From Lactiplantibacillus songbeiensis (GTDB taxonomy: Bacteria; Bacillota; Bacilli; Lactobacillales; Lactobacillaceae): a DNA stretch of 64,000 bases. Positions 7,083 to 16,876 of this stretch are shown here, in pieces. The stretch is taken from NCBI RefSeq assembly GCF_005405125.1, contig NZ_BJDL01000003.1, forward strand, positions 1 to 64,000, in the 5' to 3' direction. Each line of letters opens with the position of its first letter. Positions within the stretch are counted from its first letter, which is position 1. Below the pieces are notes generated by a model. It searched no databases. It saw only the letters and a program-made list of their open reading frames with translations, and was not told the origin of the DNA. The position numbers and the translations under genes are program-made.

Positions 7083-8366
7083 ATGGTCTTTAACTTGGTA
7101 GTTAATATTATTGGGATTGTGGTCTTTATCGCAATCGCCTACTTATTCTCCAAGCAAAAGCACGCCATTCATTGGCGTTCAGTTGGTATCATGTTAGTTT
7201 TGGAAGTTATCTTAGCATGGTTCCTAACCGGTTCACAAGTTGGGGTCGACGCGGTTAAAGCGGCGGCTGACGGGTTTACTTGGCTCGTGGACGTATCGTA
7301 TGACGGGATTGGCTTTGCGTTGGCTAGTTGGGTTAACGTTAAACAGATGGACTTTGTTACCAGTTCATTATTACCAATTTTGTTGATTGTGCCATTATTC
7401 GATATTTTAACGTACATCGGCGTTTTGCCATGGATCATTAAATGGGTCGGCCGGGGGTTAGCTTATATCACTGGTCAACCAAAATTCGAATCATTCTTCG
7501 TCGTTGAAATGATGTTCTTAGGAAACACCGAAGCTTTGGCCGTTTCCCAATTACAATTGAAGCAAATGAAAGCACAACGGAACTTGACGATTGCGATGAT
7601 GTCAATGAGTTGTGTCACGGCTTCCATTTTAGGGGCTTATATCCAAATGATGCCTGGTCAATTTATTTTGACGGCGGTACCAATGAACGTCTTGAATGCG
7701 GCCATTATTGCGGCTATCTTGAATCCAGTTGAAGTTAAACCGGAAGAAGATACGATTGCTAAAATCGGTGGTAGCAATGCGGTTGAAGAAAACACCGCAA
7801 CGACTGAAACTAGCGGTTCTGAAGAATTAGCTGACGAACAAGTCAAAGCTGCTAAGCCAGCACGCGAACCATTCTTCTCTTTCTTAGGTGACTCAATTCT
7901 TGGGGCTGGTAAGTTAATTTTAATTATCGCCGCTAATGTTATTGCCTTCGTGGCTTTAGCCAAATTAATCGATAAATTATTAGGTTTGATCAACTCAAAC
8001 TTATCACTTGAAAATATCTTTGGGATTGTGATGTTCCCATTCGCTTGGTTATTAGGTTTCAACGCCCATGATGCCTTCCAAATGGCTTCTTACATGGGAA
8101 CCAAGTTAGTGACGAACGAATTCGTTGTCATGGGGGAAGTCACTAGCAAAGTTAGTGGTTTTGAACCCCATTTCAAGGCTGTCTTGACGGTCTTCTTAAC
8201 CTCCTTTGCGAACTTCTCAACGGTCGGTATGATCATCGGGGCTTTCAAAGGGATTGTTAATCGTGAAAAGAACGACTTGATTTCACGGAATGTTGGTTAC
8301 ATGTTATTATCTGGGATCTTAGTCTCCCTCTTATCATCCGGGGTTGTTGGCCTATTCGTTTGGTAA
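7083..8366 (+). CDS. nupC: NupC-family nucleoside transporter
   Basis: A concentrative nucleoside transporter (CNT/NupC family), 427 residues with about nine to ten membrane segments. The N-terminal VVNIIGIVVFIAIAYLFSKQ segment, the central SFFVVEMMFLGNTEALAVSQ (nucleoside-binding hairpin region) and the C-terminal LTSFANFSTVGMIIGAFKG follow the family pattern. An acidic, Ala/Glu-rich cytoplasmic loop at about residues 217-262 is longer than usual. ATG start with a GAAGAGGG site about 9 bases upstream. Function: proton- or sodium-coupled nucleoside import. Single-gene unit with a clear terminator; the leader region holds a candidate small RNA. Confidence 0.9.
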   Translation: MVFNLVVNIIGIVVFIAIAYLFSKQKHAIHWRSVGIMLVLEVILAWFLTGSQVGVDAVKAAADGFTWLVDVSYDGIGFALASWVNVKQMDFVTSSLLPILLIVPLFDILTYIGVLPWIIKWVGRGLAYITGQPKFESFFVVEMMFLGNTEALAVSQLQLKQMKAQRNLTIAMMSMSCVTASILGAYIQMMPGQFILTAVPMNVLNAAIIAAILNPVEVKPEEDTIAKIGGSNAVEENTATTETSGSEELADEQVKAAKPAREPFFSFLGDSILGAGKLILIIAANVIAFVALAKLIDKLLGLINSNLSLENIFGIVMFPFAWLLGFNAHDAFQMASYMGTKLVTNEFVVMGEVTSKVSGFEPHFKAVLTVFLTSFANFSTVGMIIGAFKGIVNREKNDLISRNVGYMLLSGILVSLLSSGVVGLFVW

Positions 8367-8390
8367 GCTTTAAATATTAAAAATTAGTGG

Positions 8391-8433
8391 TACGGCAATT
8401 CGAGGTAGTTATCTCGGATTGCCGTATTTTTTT
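8391..8433 (+). terminator. Terminator of nupC
   Basis: TACGGCAATTCGAG / CTCGGATTGCCGTA form a stem with a short loop, followed by seven T residues, about 25 bases after the nupC stop. Confidence 0.85.
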
Positions 8434-8444
8434 GGAGTAAGCAT

Positions 8445-8513
8445 TGCCGCCTGCCGGTTGGTTGCTAAAATGCTGGACCAACCAGAGTGGTAAGTGCTAG
8501 CTAACTAGTGTTT
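8445..8513 (+). repeat. Minimal palindromic repeat copy
   Basis: Only the two ends remain: GCCGCCTGCCGGTTGG with TGCTAAAATGCTGG, joined directly to ACCAACCAGAGTGG and a GTGCTAGCTAACTAGTG end. About 70 bp; the smallest copy in the window. Confidence 0.7.
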
Positions 8514-8628
8514 ATGTCGCCCACGTTAGCTGACTGAAAACCTAGCATTTTCAAGGGTTAACCGCGGTTAATAATGCGGGTATCAGCATTGATTTTAGCC
8601 CAATTTTAAGTTAAAGTTATGAGGTGAC

Positions 8629-8651
8629 GTGAAACATTAGCGTTGTTTCAC
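8629..8651. promoter_or_regulatory. Everted parS-like half-sites before rsmG-noc-parAB
   Basis: GTGAAAC (8629-8635) and GTTTCAC (8645-8651) are the two halves of the ParB site parS (consensus TGTTTCACGTGAAACA) in reversed order, separated by 9 bases; the flanking bases extend each half to CGTGAAACA and TGTTTCAC. They lie 41-63 bases before the rsmG start. They may bind Spo0J/ParB weakly, or simply form a 7-bp RNA hairpin in the leader. An intact parS was not seen. Confidence 0.4.
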
Positions 8652-8691
8652 AACTGTCAGGATCTGAGAACCTTAATTTAAGGAGTTTTAA

Positions 8692-9426
8692 ATGAATCCA
8701 GAAGAATTTAAACAGGCTTTGGCGGCTAAAGGGATTGCCCTTGATGACCACCAAATGGCCCAGTTTGCAACTTACTACCGGTTGTTGATCGAGACTAACC
8801 GGCAATTTAATTTAACAACGATTACCAATGAAGCGGATGTTTATTTGAAGCATTTCTATGACTCGATTACACCAGCTTTTTACGTGGCCGCGTTACGGGA
8901 GCAACCATTGACTATTTGTGACGTTGGGGCGGGAGCCGGATTTCCATCGTTACCATTGAAGATCGCTTTTCCCAAGTTGCAAGTCACGATTGTTGATTCG
9001 TTGAATAAACGGATCAATTTCTTGAACGAATTGATTACCGCGTTAGGCTTAACTGGGGTTCAGACGTTCCATGATCGGGCTGAAACCTTTGCCGGTAAGA
9101 AGTCTGTTCATCGTGAAAGCTATGATTTAGTGACTGCTAGAGCTGTTGCTCGGCTGTCTGTGCTAAGCGAACTTTGTTTACCATTGGTTAAAGTCGGCGG
9201 GCAGATGGTGGCTTTAAAGGCTGCCAATGCGCGGACTGAAACGGCAGAAGGCGACTATGCGGTACAACAATTAGGTGGTCAATTAAGTGCCGATGAGGCC
9301 TTTACATTGCCCCAAACAGGCGATGCCCGGCACATCGTGGTGATCGATAAGAAGCGACCATCACCAAAGCGCTATCCGCGTAAACCTGGGACGCCGGCGA
9401 AACAGCCGTTAACAGCGCCTGAATAA
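8692..9426 (+). CDS. rsmG: 16S rRNA (guanine527-N7)-methyltransferase RsmG
   Basis: RsmG (GidB) methylates G527 of 16S rRNA using S-adenosylmethionine. The 244-residue length is normal. The SAM-binding motif [13 protein letters not shown] is near residues 77-89, [14 protein letters not shown] is the following acidic loop, and the family sequence [11 protein letters not shown] is present. ATG start with TAAGGAG 7 bases upstream. It is the first gene of the rsmG-noc-parA-parB group, the arrangement found near the replication origin of many Firmicutes; noc begins 18 bases after its stop. Confidence 0.96.
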   Translation: MNPEEFKQALAAKGIALDDHQMAQFATYYRLLIETNRQFNLTTITNEADVYLKHFYDSITPAFYVAALREQPLTICDVGAGAGFPSLPLKIAFPKLQVTIVDSLNKRINFLNELITALGLTGVQTFHDRAETFAGKKSVHRESYDLVTARAVARLSVLSELCLPLVKVGGQMVALKAANARTETAEGDYAVQQLGGQLSADEAFTLPQTGDARHIVVIDKKRPSPKRYPRKPGTPAKQPLTAPE

Positions 9427-9444
9427 TGTTGGGAGGTAATTCAA

Positions 9445-10296
9445 ATGGCATTCTCCTTATTTGGCTCGAATCGCGATAAGCGTAATAAGGATACGGAAGC
9501 GGCAACGCAGCATCAACAAATCATTCGCGTGCCGGTTACCGCCATTATTCCGAACCGTTTTCAACCGCGCCAAGTCTTTGATGAAGCGGGGATTGCGGAA
9601 TTAGCGGCTACGATTGCGGAACACGGGTTGTTGCAGCCAATCGTGTTACGCGAATATGCAGATAAGAAATATGAGATTATTGCTGGCGAACGCCGTTTCC
9701 GGGCCGTCACATCCTTGCATTGGGCGGATGTTCCAGCGATTATCCAGAAAATGGATGATGGCGAAACGGCGTCAATGGCGTTGATTGAAAACTTGCAGCG
9801 CCAAGATTTGACGGTCATTGAAGAGGCCACTGCCTACCAAGAGTTAATGAAGTTAAATCACTTGACCCAGGCTGCGATGGCGAGCGAACTCGGTAAAAGT
9901 CAGTCATTTGTCGCCAATAAGTTACGGTTATTGAAGTTAGCACAACCGGTCCAACAAGCGTTGCTGCAGCGACAGATTAGTGAACGACATGGTCGAGCCT
10001 TATTGACCTTGACGACTGAACAGCAACTAGCTGTGTTACAACAAATCTTAGCGCATGATTTAACGGTCAAAGCGACGGAACAATTGGTTCAAAAGCTAAG
10101 CAATCCGCCTAAACCAAAACGTAAACGACCACGAGGGTTAACGGGCGATACCCGGATCGCGGTCAATACGATTAAACAATCGATTAAAATGGTGACCGAT
10201 GCTGGTTTATCAGTGAAAACCCATGAGGAAGACACTGAGGATGGCTATCGGATCACGATTGAAATTCCGAAAAATAAATCAAGGGGTGGTAAGTAA
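9445..10296 (+). CDS. noc: Nucleoid occlusion protein Noc (ParB family)
   Basis: 283-residue ParB-family protein. The N-terminal MAFSLFGSN could form the short amphipathic helix used by Noc for membrane binding; then come the CTP-binding ParB domain (GERRFRA, ENLQRQDLTVIEEA) at about residues 30-120 and a helix-turn-helix with ASELGKSQSFVANKLRLL. Noc blocks division over the chromosome (family knowledge). GGGAGG site before ATG. It precedes parA by 2 bases. Identity as Noc rather than a second Spo0J rests on its position directly after rsmG and the N-terminal helix, as in Bacillus. Confidence 0.9.
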   Translation: MAFSLFGSNRDKRNKDTEAATQHQQIIRVPVTAIIPNRFQPRQVFDEAGIAELAATIAEHGLLQPIVLREYADKKYEIIAGERRFRAVTSLHWADVPAIIQKMDDGETASMALIENLQRQDLTVIEEATAYQELMKLNHLTQAAMASELGKSQSFVANKLRLLKLAQPVQQALLQRQISERHGRALLTLTTEQQLAVLQQILAHDLTVKATEQLVQKLSNPPKPKRKRPRGLTGDTRIAVNTIKQSIKMVTDAGLSVKTHEEDTEDGYRITIEIPKNKSRGGK

Positions 10297-10298
10297 TT

Positions 10299-11066
10299 AT
10301 GGGAACCGTTATTGCACTCGCTAACCAAAAAGGTGGCGTTGGCAAGACGACCACGAGCATCAATCTAGGTGCGGCGCTGGTCGATCAAGGCCAAAAAGTA
10401 CTATTGATTGATACGGATGCTCAAGGCAATGCCACGAGTGGTCTGGGCATTCAAAAGTCAGCAATCGAACATGAAATTTATGATGTTTTGATTAATGATA
10501 CCCCGATTAAAGAAACGATTATCCCGACGACTCACCAGGGTTTAGATATCGTGCCAGCGACGATTCAATTGTCGGGTGCTGAAATCGAACTGACCCCAAT
10601 GATGGCCCGGGAAACGCGTTTACGCGACGCCATCGATGATGTTCGTGGTGATTACGACTTTATTCTGATCGACTGTCCACCTTCGCTAGGGTTATTGACG
10701 ATCAATGCGTTTACCGCTTGTGACTCGATCTTAATTCCAGTGCAAAGTGAATACTATGCGTTGGAAGGGCTAAGCCAGTTATTAAATACGATTAAGTTGG
10801 TTCAAAAGCATTTCAATCGTCAATTGAAAATTGAAGGCGTGCTGTTAACTATGTACGACGCTCGGACGAACCTTGGCCAACAAGTTAATGCCGAGGTTCG
10901 GAAGTTTTTCAAGGATGCTGTCTATCAAACGATTATTCCTCGGAACGTCCGGTTGTCAGAAGCGCCGAGTCACGGCTTGTCGATTATCGATTACGATATT
11001 CGGTCCAAGGGTGCTCAAGTTTATTTAGCATTAGCAAAGGAAGTGTTGGCTGCGCATGGCAAGTAA
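10299..11066 (+). CDS. parA: Chromosome partitioning ATPase ParA (Soj)
   Basis: 255-residue ParA-type ATPase. The deviant Walker A KGGVGKTT is at residues 11-18, Walker A' VLLIDTDAQGNAT follows, and DFILIDCPPSLG is Walker B. It dimerises with ATP on DNA and is regulated by ParB; in Bacillus the homologue also controls DnaA (family knowledge). It starts 2 bases after the noc stop with an AGGGGTGG site inside noc, and its end overlaps parB by 11 bases, so the genes are translated as one unit. Confidence 0.95.
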   Translation: MGTVIALANQKGGVGKTTTSINLGAALVDQGQKVLLIDTDAQGNATSGLGIQKSAIEHEIYDVLINDTPIKETIIPTTHQGLDIVPATIQLSGAEIELTPMMARETRLRDAIDDVRGDYDFILIDCPPSLGLLTINAFTACDSILIPVQSEYYALEGLSQLLNTIKLVQKHFNRQLKIEGVLLTMYDARTNLGQQVNAEVRKFFKDAVYQTIIPRNVRLSEAPSHGLSIIDYDIRSKGAQVYLALAKEVLAAHGK

Positions 11067-11943
11067 AGATCAAAATAAAGCATTGGGCCGAGGCATTGAT
11101 GCCTTGTTTGCTGATGCTGATGAACCAACCAGTGAAGCGGCAGTGGTCGACTTAGCGTTAACTGATATTCGGGCGAACCCGTATCAGCCACGGCATAAGT
11201 TCGATCAGGCGGCCTTAAAAGAACTCGCTAGCTCGATTGAAAAGTCCGGCGTCTTCCAGCCGATTATCGTGCGGCAACCAGATGCCGAGATCAAGAAGTA
11301 TGAATTGATCGCTGGCGAGCGGCGTTTCCGGGCCTCCAAGCTTGCCAAACAGACCACGATTCCAGCAATCGTGCGCGATGTTACCGAAGAACAAATGATG
11401 GAAGTTGCGGTGTTAGAAAACCTGCAACGGGAAGACTTAACGCCATTGGAAGAAGCGGAAGCCTATGAGTCTTTGATGAAGAAGTTGAAGCTCACGCAAG
11501 CGGAAGTTTCCAAACGGCTTGGTAAGAGTCGGCCCTATATCGCGAACTATTTACGCTTGTTGGGCTTGCCAACGGGCGTCAAACAGTTGATTCAAGGCGG
11601 CAAGTTGTCGATGGGCCAAGCGCGGACACTGTTGTCATTAAAAGACAAATCAAAATTAGCACCATTAGCGAAAAAAGCCGTCAAAGATAATTTAACAGTG
11701 CGGCAACTCGAACAAATCGTCGCGCGTTATAATGGAGATGCGGCGAAACCCGCTAAGAAAGCTGCGGTTAAAAAGTCGCCATATATCCGGGCGAGTGAAG
11801 AACAGCTACAAGAAAAGTTCGGCACGGCCGTTTCGATTCAAACCAAAGCTAGCAAAAAAGATCAGGGTAAAATCGAGATTCCATACTTATCGAATGACGA
11901 TTTAACCCGGATCTTAGAAATTTTGAAAATCGATTTAAATTAA
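11056..11943 (+). CDS. parB: Chromosome partitioning protein ParB (Spo0J)
   Basis: 295-residue ParB. The CTPase domain is at about residues 35-125 (NPYQPR, GERRFRASKLA, ENLQREDLTPLEEAEA), the parS-binding helix-turn-helix follows (RLGKSRPYIANYLRLL), and the C-terminus is a dimerisation domain after a Lys/Ala-rich linker. It loads at parS and spreads to organise the origin (family knowledge). Its start overlaps the parA end. It shares the same core with Noc upstream but has a longer basic linker and no membrane helix. Confidence 0.95.
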   Translation: MASKDQNKALGRGIDALFADADEPTSEAAVVDLALTDIRANPYQPRHKFDQAALKELASSIEKSGVFQPIIVRQPDAEIKKYELIAGERRFRASKLAKQTTIPAIVRDVTEEQMMEVAVLENLQREDLTPLEEAEAYESLMKKLKLTQAEVSKRLGKSRPYIANYLRLLGLPTGVKQLIQGGKLSMGQARTLLSLKDKSKLAPLAKKAVKDNLTVRQLEQIVARYNGDAAKPAKKAAVKKSPYIRASEEQLQEKFGTAVSIQTKASKKDQGKIEIPYLSNDDLTRILEILKIDLN

Positions 11944-11947
11944 AGGA

Positions 11948-12050
11948 CTAGGTGCTAGTGGTATTGTTGGCAACTGGTTAAAATATATCTGGTAATTAAT
12001 GCCAGCCGATTCTGGCCCAACCAGAGTGGCAAGTTAAACCAAACTAGCAA
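11948..12050 (+). repeat. Palindromic repeat, eroded copy
   Basis: Starts with GGTGCTAGTGG, has a degenerate centre, and ends with GCCAGCCGATTCTGGCCC, AACCAGAGTGGCAAG and CCAAACTAGC. It separates parB from the DUF951 gene. Confidence 0.65.
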
Positions 12051-12083
12051 AAAAATAAATTAATTGATGAAGGGGCGTTGCGC

Positions 12084-12272
12084 ATGTATGATTTAGGTGA
12101 TATTGTCGAAATGAAGAAAGCGCATCCGTGTGGGGTTAACCGTTGGGAGATTACCCGGATGGGCGCTGATATTAAGATCAAATGTACGGGTTGTGATCAC
12201 ATTGTCATGCTGACGCGCCGCGAATTTGATAAGAAGTTAAAAAAAGTTTTAGTTAAAAAAGCCGAAGCTTAA
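12084..12272 (+). CDS. DUF951 family protein
   Basis: 62-residue basic protein of the DUF951 family, whose genes commonly lie between parB and ychF in Firmicutes, as here. The sequence YDLGDIVEMKKAHPCG, then RMGADIKIKCTGC, then VMLTRREF is characteristic. Cys residues in HPCG and KCTGC could suggest nucleic-acid or metal contact, but the function is unknown. ATG at 12084 is chosen because GAAGGGG lies 8 bases upstream; an in-frame TTG six bases earlier is too close to that site. Confidence 0.85.
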   Translation: MYDLGDIVEMKKAHPCGVNRWEITRMGADIKIKCTGCDHIVMLTRREFDKKLKKVLVKKAEA

Positions 12273-12300
12273 TTATTAAAAGGAAGAGTGAATAACTGAT

Positions 12301-13401
12301 ATGGCACTTACAGCAGGTATCGTTGGCTTGCCCAACGTTGGTAAATCAACATTGTTCAACGCAATCACAAAGGCCGGCGCCGAAATGGCAAACTATCCAT
12401 TTGCAACAATCGACCCGAACGTTGGGATGGTCGAAGTTCCGGACAAACGTTTAGACCGGATTCAAGAAATTATTCCAGCTAAGAAAGTCGTCCCAACGAC
12501 GTTTGAATTTACTGATATTGCCGGGATCGTTAAAGGTGCCAGCAAAGGTGAAGGCCTTGGTAACAAATTCTTGGAAAATATTCGTCAAGTTGATGCCATT
12601 GTCCACGTTGTCCGGGCATTTGATGATGATAATATTACCCATGTGACTGGGAAAGTCGACCCACAAGATGATATCGAAACCATCAACTTGGAATTGAGCT
12701 TAGCTGACCTTGAAGCCGTTGATAAACGTTTAGCGAAAGTACAACGGGCTGCTAAGGGGAGCGATAAAGAAGCCAAGGCGGAATTAGCGGTACTTGAAAA
12801 AATCAAACCAGCTTTGGAAGCTGGAAAACCAGTCCGGTCGTTAGACTTTAACGAAGATGATCAAGCCATCGTGCGCGGGTTATTCTTGTTAACTTCTAAG
12901 CCAGTCTTGTACGTTGCGAACATCGCTGAAGATGATATGGCTGATCCTGAAAACTCGAAGTATTATCAAGTCGTAGCCGACTATGCGAAAAAAGAAGGCG
13001 CTCAAGCAATTGGGGTCGCTGCTGAAACGGAAGAAGAAATCGCTGAATTAGATGATGACGATAAAGCTGATTTCTTAGCTGCTGAAGGCGTTGAAGAACC
13101 TGGCTTGAATAAGCTAATTCGGGCTTCTTACAAGCTCTTAGGCCTCGAAACCTTCTTTACAGCTGGTGGCAAGGAAACTAAGGCCTGGACCTTTAAACGT
13201 GGAACTAAGGCGCCTCAAGCTGCCGGGATTATCCATTCTGATTTTGAACGCGGGTTTATCCGGGCTGAAGTCATGTCTTATGATGCCTTAAATGAAGCCG
13301 GTAATGAAGCTAAAGTTAAGGAAAATGGGAAGTTACGTCTTGAAGGTAAAGATTATGTCATGCAAGACGGGGATATCGTTGAATTCCGGTTCAACGTTTA
13401 A
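12301..13401 (+). CDS. ychF: Redox-regulated ATPase YchF (Obg/OLA1 family)
   Basis: 366 residues, typical YchF length. G1 is GLPNVGKST at residues 8-16, G3 is [16 protein letters not shown], and the specificity motif reads NIAEDD (NxxE instead of NKxD), which in this family gives preference for ATP over GTP. The C-terminal TGS-like domain ends with [14 protein letters not shown]. It binds ribosomes and is linked to stress control (family knowledge). It sits 28 bases downstream of the DUF951 gene with an AAGGAAGAG site. Confidence 0.95.
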   Translation: MALTAGIVGLPNVGKSTLFNAITKAGAEMANYPFATIDPNVGMVEVPDKRLDRIQEIIPAKKVVPTTFEFTDIAGIVKGASKGEGLGNKFLENIRQVDAIVHVVRAFDDDNITHVTGKVDPQDDIETINLELSLADLEAVDKRLAKVQRAAKGSDKEAKAELAVLEKIKPALEAGKPVRSLDFNEDDQAIVRGLFLLTSKPVLYVANIAEDDMADPENSKYYQVVADYAKKEGAQAIGVAAETEEEIAELDDDDKADFLAAEGVEEPGLNKLIRASYKLLGLETFFTAGGKETKAWTFKRGTKAPQAAGIIHSDFERGFIRAEVMSYDALNEAGNEAKVKENGKLRLEGKDYVMQDGDIVEFRFNV

Positions 13402-13421
13402 TCATAAAGGAGGAACTGCTC

Positions 13422-14150
13422 GTGAGTGAAGCACCGAAACAGCCGCGCAATGCCCAAGCGGGGGCCAAACAGATCCAAGCGGCCGAACACCCATTACGGG
13501 ATGCCAGTGAGTTAACTAAGCGTAATGATGAGTACATGCGCCAGATGCGCAAAGCTTTAAACGCGACGGACCTCACTGGTGATAAGAAAAAAGCGGCGTT
13601 AGATGAAATGATGACGACGCTTTTGGCTGAACAGCATAAAGGGACGACTGCTCGTCAATTATACGGGACAGTTCAAGAGCGCGTTCAAGCGATTATCGAA
13701 GGCCCTAAAAAGGACCCAGCCCAACAAGCACAAGCGAACTACTGGGTCACCGCCTTAGATAATGGGCTGATGTTATTCATGATCTTCTGCTTGATGTATG
13801 GGGCTATTGCTCTCTTTAACAAAGGTCCACATGCTTATGGAAGTCAGAACGGTGCCAATGGGATTACAGCCATTTTGGTTACCTCAATCGTTGGTGGACT
13901 CGGAGTTGCTAAGTTGTTCCAATACTTACAACCAGCAAAAGGCAAGAAAAAAGTACCAATGTGGCGCAAAATTTTCTGGTCAATCTTAGCTGTTATTGTG
14001 TGGATGATGGTCTTTACACTAACAGCCGCTTTGCCAAAGGGCATGAATCCAAGCTTGAATGGAATTGTTTATCTAGTACTTGCTGCCATCGTCTTTGGGA
14101 TTCGTTTATGGCTCAAACGTCGCTTTAATATTGCTAACAGCATGTTTTAA
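13422..14150 (+). CDS. DUF1129 family membrane protein
   Basis: 242 residues; a hydrophilic, Lys/Glu-rich N-terminal half (residues 1-110) followed by four hydrophobic segments (LMLFMIFCLMYGAIALF, ITAILVTSIVGGLG, IFWSILAVIVWMMVFTL, GIVYLVLAAIVFGIRLWL). This is the DUF1129 pattern, common downstream of ychF in lactobacilli. GTG start with AAAGGAGG 9 bases upstream, 20 bases after ychF. Function unknown. It is the last gene before a strong terminator. Confidence 0.82.
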   Translation: MSEAPKQPRNAQAGAKQIQAAEHPLRDASELTKRNDEYMRQMRKALNATDLTGDKKKAALDEMMTTLLAEQHKGTTARQLYGTVQERVQAIIEGPKKDPAQQAQANYWVTALDNGLMLFMIFCLMYGAIALFNKGPHAYGSQNGANGITAILVTSIVGGLGVAKLFQYLQPAKGKKKVPMWRKIFWSILAVIVWMMVFTLTAALPKGMNPSLNGIVYLVLAAIVFGIRLWLKRRFNIANSMF

Positions 14151-14157
14151 CGTTATT

Positions 14158-14190
14158 AAACACTTATTCTACTGTGGAATAAGTGTTTTA
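14158..14190 (+). terminator. Terminator after the DUF1129 gene
   Basis: AAACACTTATTC / GAATAAGTGTTT form a 12-bp stem with a short loop followed by T residues, directly after the stop codon. It ends the rsmG-to-DUF1129 stretch. Confidence 0.88.
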
Positions 14191-14204
14191 ATTTACGCTA
14201 GGTT

Positions 14205-14315
14205 TGGCGTTAACCGTGAGTTGGCCGTCTTCGTTGACTAGCCGGTTTGCGGTGGGGCAGCCCTGCAGCCAAAGGGTGGTCTGCACGGCGAACCGGCTGG
14301 TCACTGCGACTATAG
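14205..14315 (+). repeat. Second type of palindromic repeat
   Basis: Contains GACTAGCCGGTTTGCGG and the pairing GCGAACCGGCTGGTC around a CAGCCCTGCAGCC / GTGGTCTGCACGG core. Part of it (GCGGTGGGGC, a CAGCC..GTGGTCTG core) resembles the element at 27105-27275 but not the main repeat family. Confidence 0.5.
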
Positions 14316-14446
14316 TGTAGATGATTCCTCTCATTTCATGGGTGAAATTTTTTTGAAGCGGGTGTTAGATGGCATCATTGCATTAAGAGTGACTGTTGTT
14401 TTTAACCGTCTTCGTTGATTAAAGTGAAATTTGTAAATATATCGCT

Positions 14447-14607
14447 AATTAACGCCGGGCGGGTCAGAATTGGCTCAATGGTGTCGTTTGACTTAGCCGG
14501 TGGTTTTTCCGGGTTAGTCAAAGCCCGGCTTATGAGACCGTCCTGTGGCTCATAACCGCGGCCACCACGTTCCAGCCGATTCTGGCCCAACCAGAGTGGC
14601 AAATTAG
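14447..14607 (+). repeat. Palindromic repeat, right module
   Basis: Nearly complete right module of the composite element: TAACGCCGGGCGGGTCAGAA, GTGTCGTTTGACTTAGCCGG with the inverted CCGGGTTAGTCAAAGCCCGG, GCGGCCACCACGTTCCAGCC and CAACCAGAGTGGCAA. It lacks the left module. The remaining 220 bases up to guaB hold no gene; a weak hairpin AAATGC / GCATTT at 14744-14770 is the only other structure seen. Confidence 0.8.
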
Positions 14608-14821
14608 AGGATCTATCTGCCAGGAACTTTGAACTAATCTAAAATGTAGTGCATAATTAAAAGTGAGGGCGGGCTAGTGAAAACGGTCCAACTGGCAGAC
14701 ACAGTTGTCTGAGCTTGGCACATTACTTAAAATGAAAAATCACTGAAAATGCGCGGATACGCTTGCATTTATCAGGATGTTTTGTTACCTTTACAGATAA
14801 AATAAAATCACAAGGAGCTAA

Positions 14822-15979
<1,158 letters not shown>

Positions 15980-16004
15980 GCTAATAAAATAAATGGTACC
16001 TAAT

Positions 16005-16036
16005 AAGTCGGGGAATCTAGTTCCTCGGCTTTTTTG
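16005..16036 (+). terminator. Terminator of guaB
   Basis: AAGTCGGGGAA / TTCCTCGGCTT hairpin with a short loop and a six-T tail, 26 bases after the guaB stop. Confidence 0.85.
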
Positions 16037-16171
16037 GTACGCTGAATTAAGTTGCTCAAACTGACCAGACTAGCTAATCTTTGCGTTTTCTCTAAAAAAG
16101 GCCTTTGGGCGCCATGTTGACAGTAGTTTTTGGTAGAATGGAAACAGAATTACTTAAGGAGAAATTTAAAT

Positions 16172-16861
16172 ATGAAAATTTTAGTAGTCGATGACGACAA
16201 AGAGATTGCACAATTATTAGAAATTTATATTAAAAACGAAGGCTACGAGCCGATTAGTGCTTACAACGGTAAGGAAGCCTTAACGAAATTAAATACAAAC
16301 CCCGATATTGCCTTGATGATTTTGGATATCATGATGCCGGAAATGGACGGGATTGAAGTTATTAAAGAAGTCCGTAAAGATTCTCAATTACCAATCTTGG
16401 TCTTATCAGCTAAGACTGGCGATATGGATAAGATCCAAGGCTTGATCACTGGGGCCGATGACTATGTCACCAAGCCATTTAATCCATTGGAAATTATGGC
16501 GCGGGTTAAGTCGCTATTGCGGCGGTCAGAAAATAACGTCACGACCACGGAACCGGACGTCTTGGATATCGGCCCATTGACTATCAATAAAGATTCACAT
16601 GAAGTTAAGACGTTGACTGGTAAGGATATTCAATTAACCGCTTTGGAATTTGGTATTTTGTACTTATTAGCCAGCCATCCGAACCGGGTCTTTTCAGCTG
16701 ATGATATTTTTGAACGGGTTTGGCAACAAGAAAGCATTGTCTCAGCTAAGACGGTCATGGTTCATGTCAGTCACCTGCGCGATAAGATCGAAGAAGCGAC
16801 TGATGGTGAAAAGGTGATCCAAACCGTCTGGGGCGTTGGTTACAAGATCGAATCACGCTAA
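16172..16861 (+). CDS. VanR-like response regulator (OmpR family)
   Basis: 229-residue response regulator. Receiver domain at residues 1-115 with acidic residues VVDDD, phospho-acceptor Asp near residue 52 (MILDIMMPEMDG), Ser/Lys switch in LVLSAKTG and YVTKPF; winged-helix DNA-binding domain in the C-terminal half (ELGILYLLASHPNRVFS-type region, VMVHVSHLRDKIE, WGVGYKIE). ATG at 16172 is chosen for TTAAGGAGA upstream; a longer in-frame extension has no such site. It is followed after 15 bases by its sensor kinase and then by a D,D-carboxypeptidase, so cell-wall control is likely (inference). Confidence 0.92.
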   Translation: MKILVVDDDKEIAQLLEIYIKNEGYEPISAYNGKEALTKLNTNPDIALMILDIMMPEMDGIEVIKEVRKDSQLPILVLSAKTGDMDKIQGLITGADDYVTKPFNPLEIMARVKSLLRRSENNVTTTEPDVLDIGPLTINKDSHEVKTLTGKDIQLTALEFGILYLLASHPNRVFSADDIFERVWQQESIVSAKTVMVHVSHLRDKIEEATDGEKVIQTVWGVGYKIESR

Positions 16862-16876
16862 GAGTGAGGGTTACTT

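Noticed and set aside
8622-8655. Intact parS site
   Set aside because: The 16-bp parS order is not present; only swapped half-sites are, so it is reported as parS-like.
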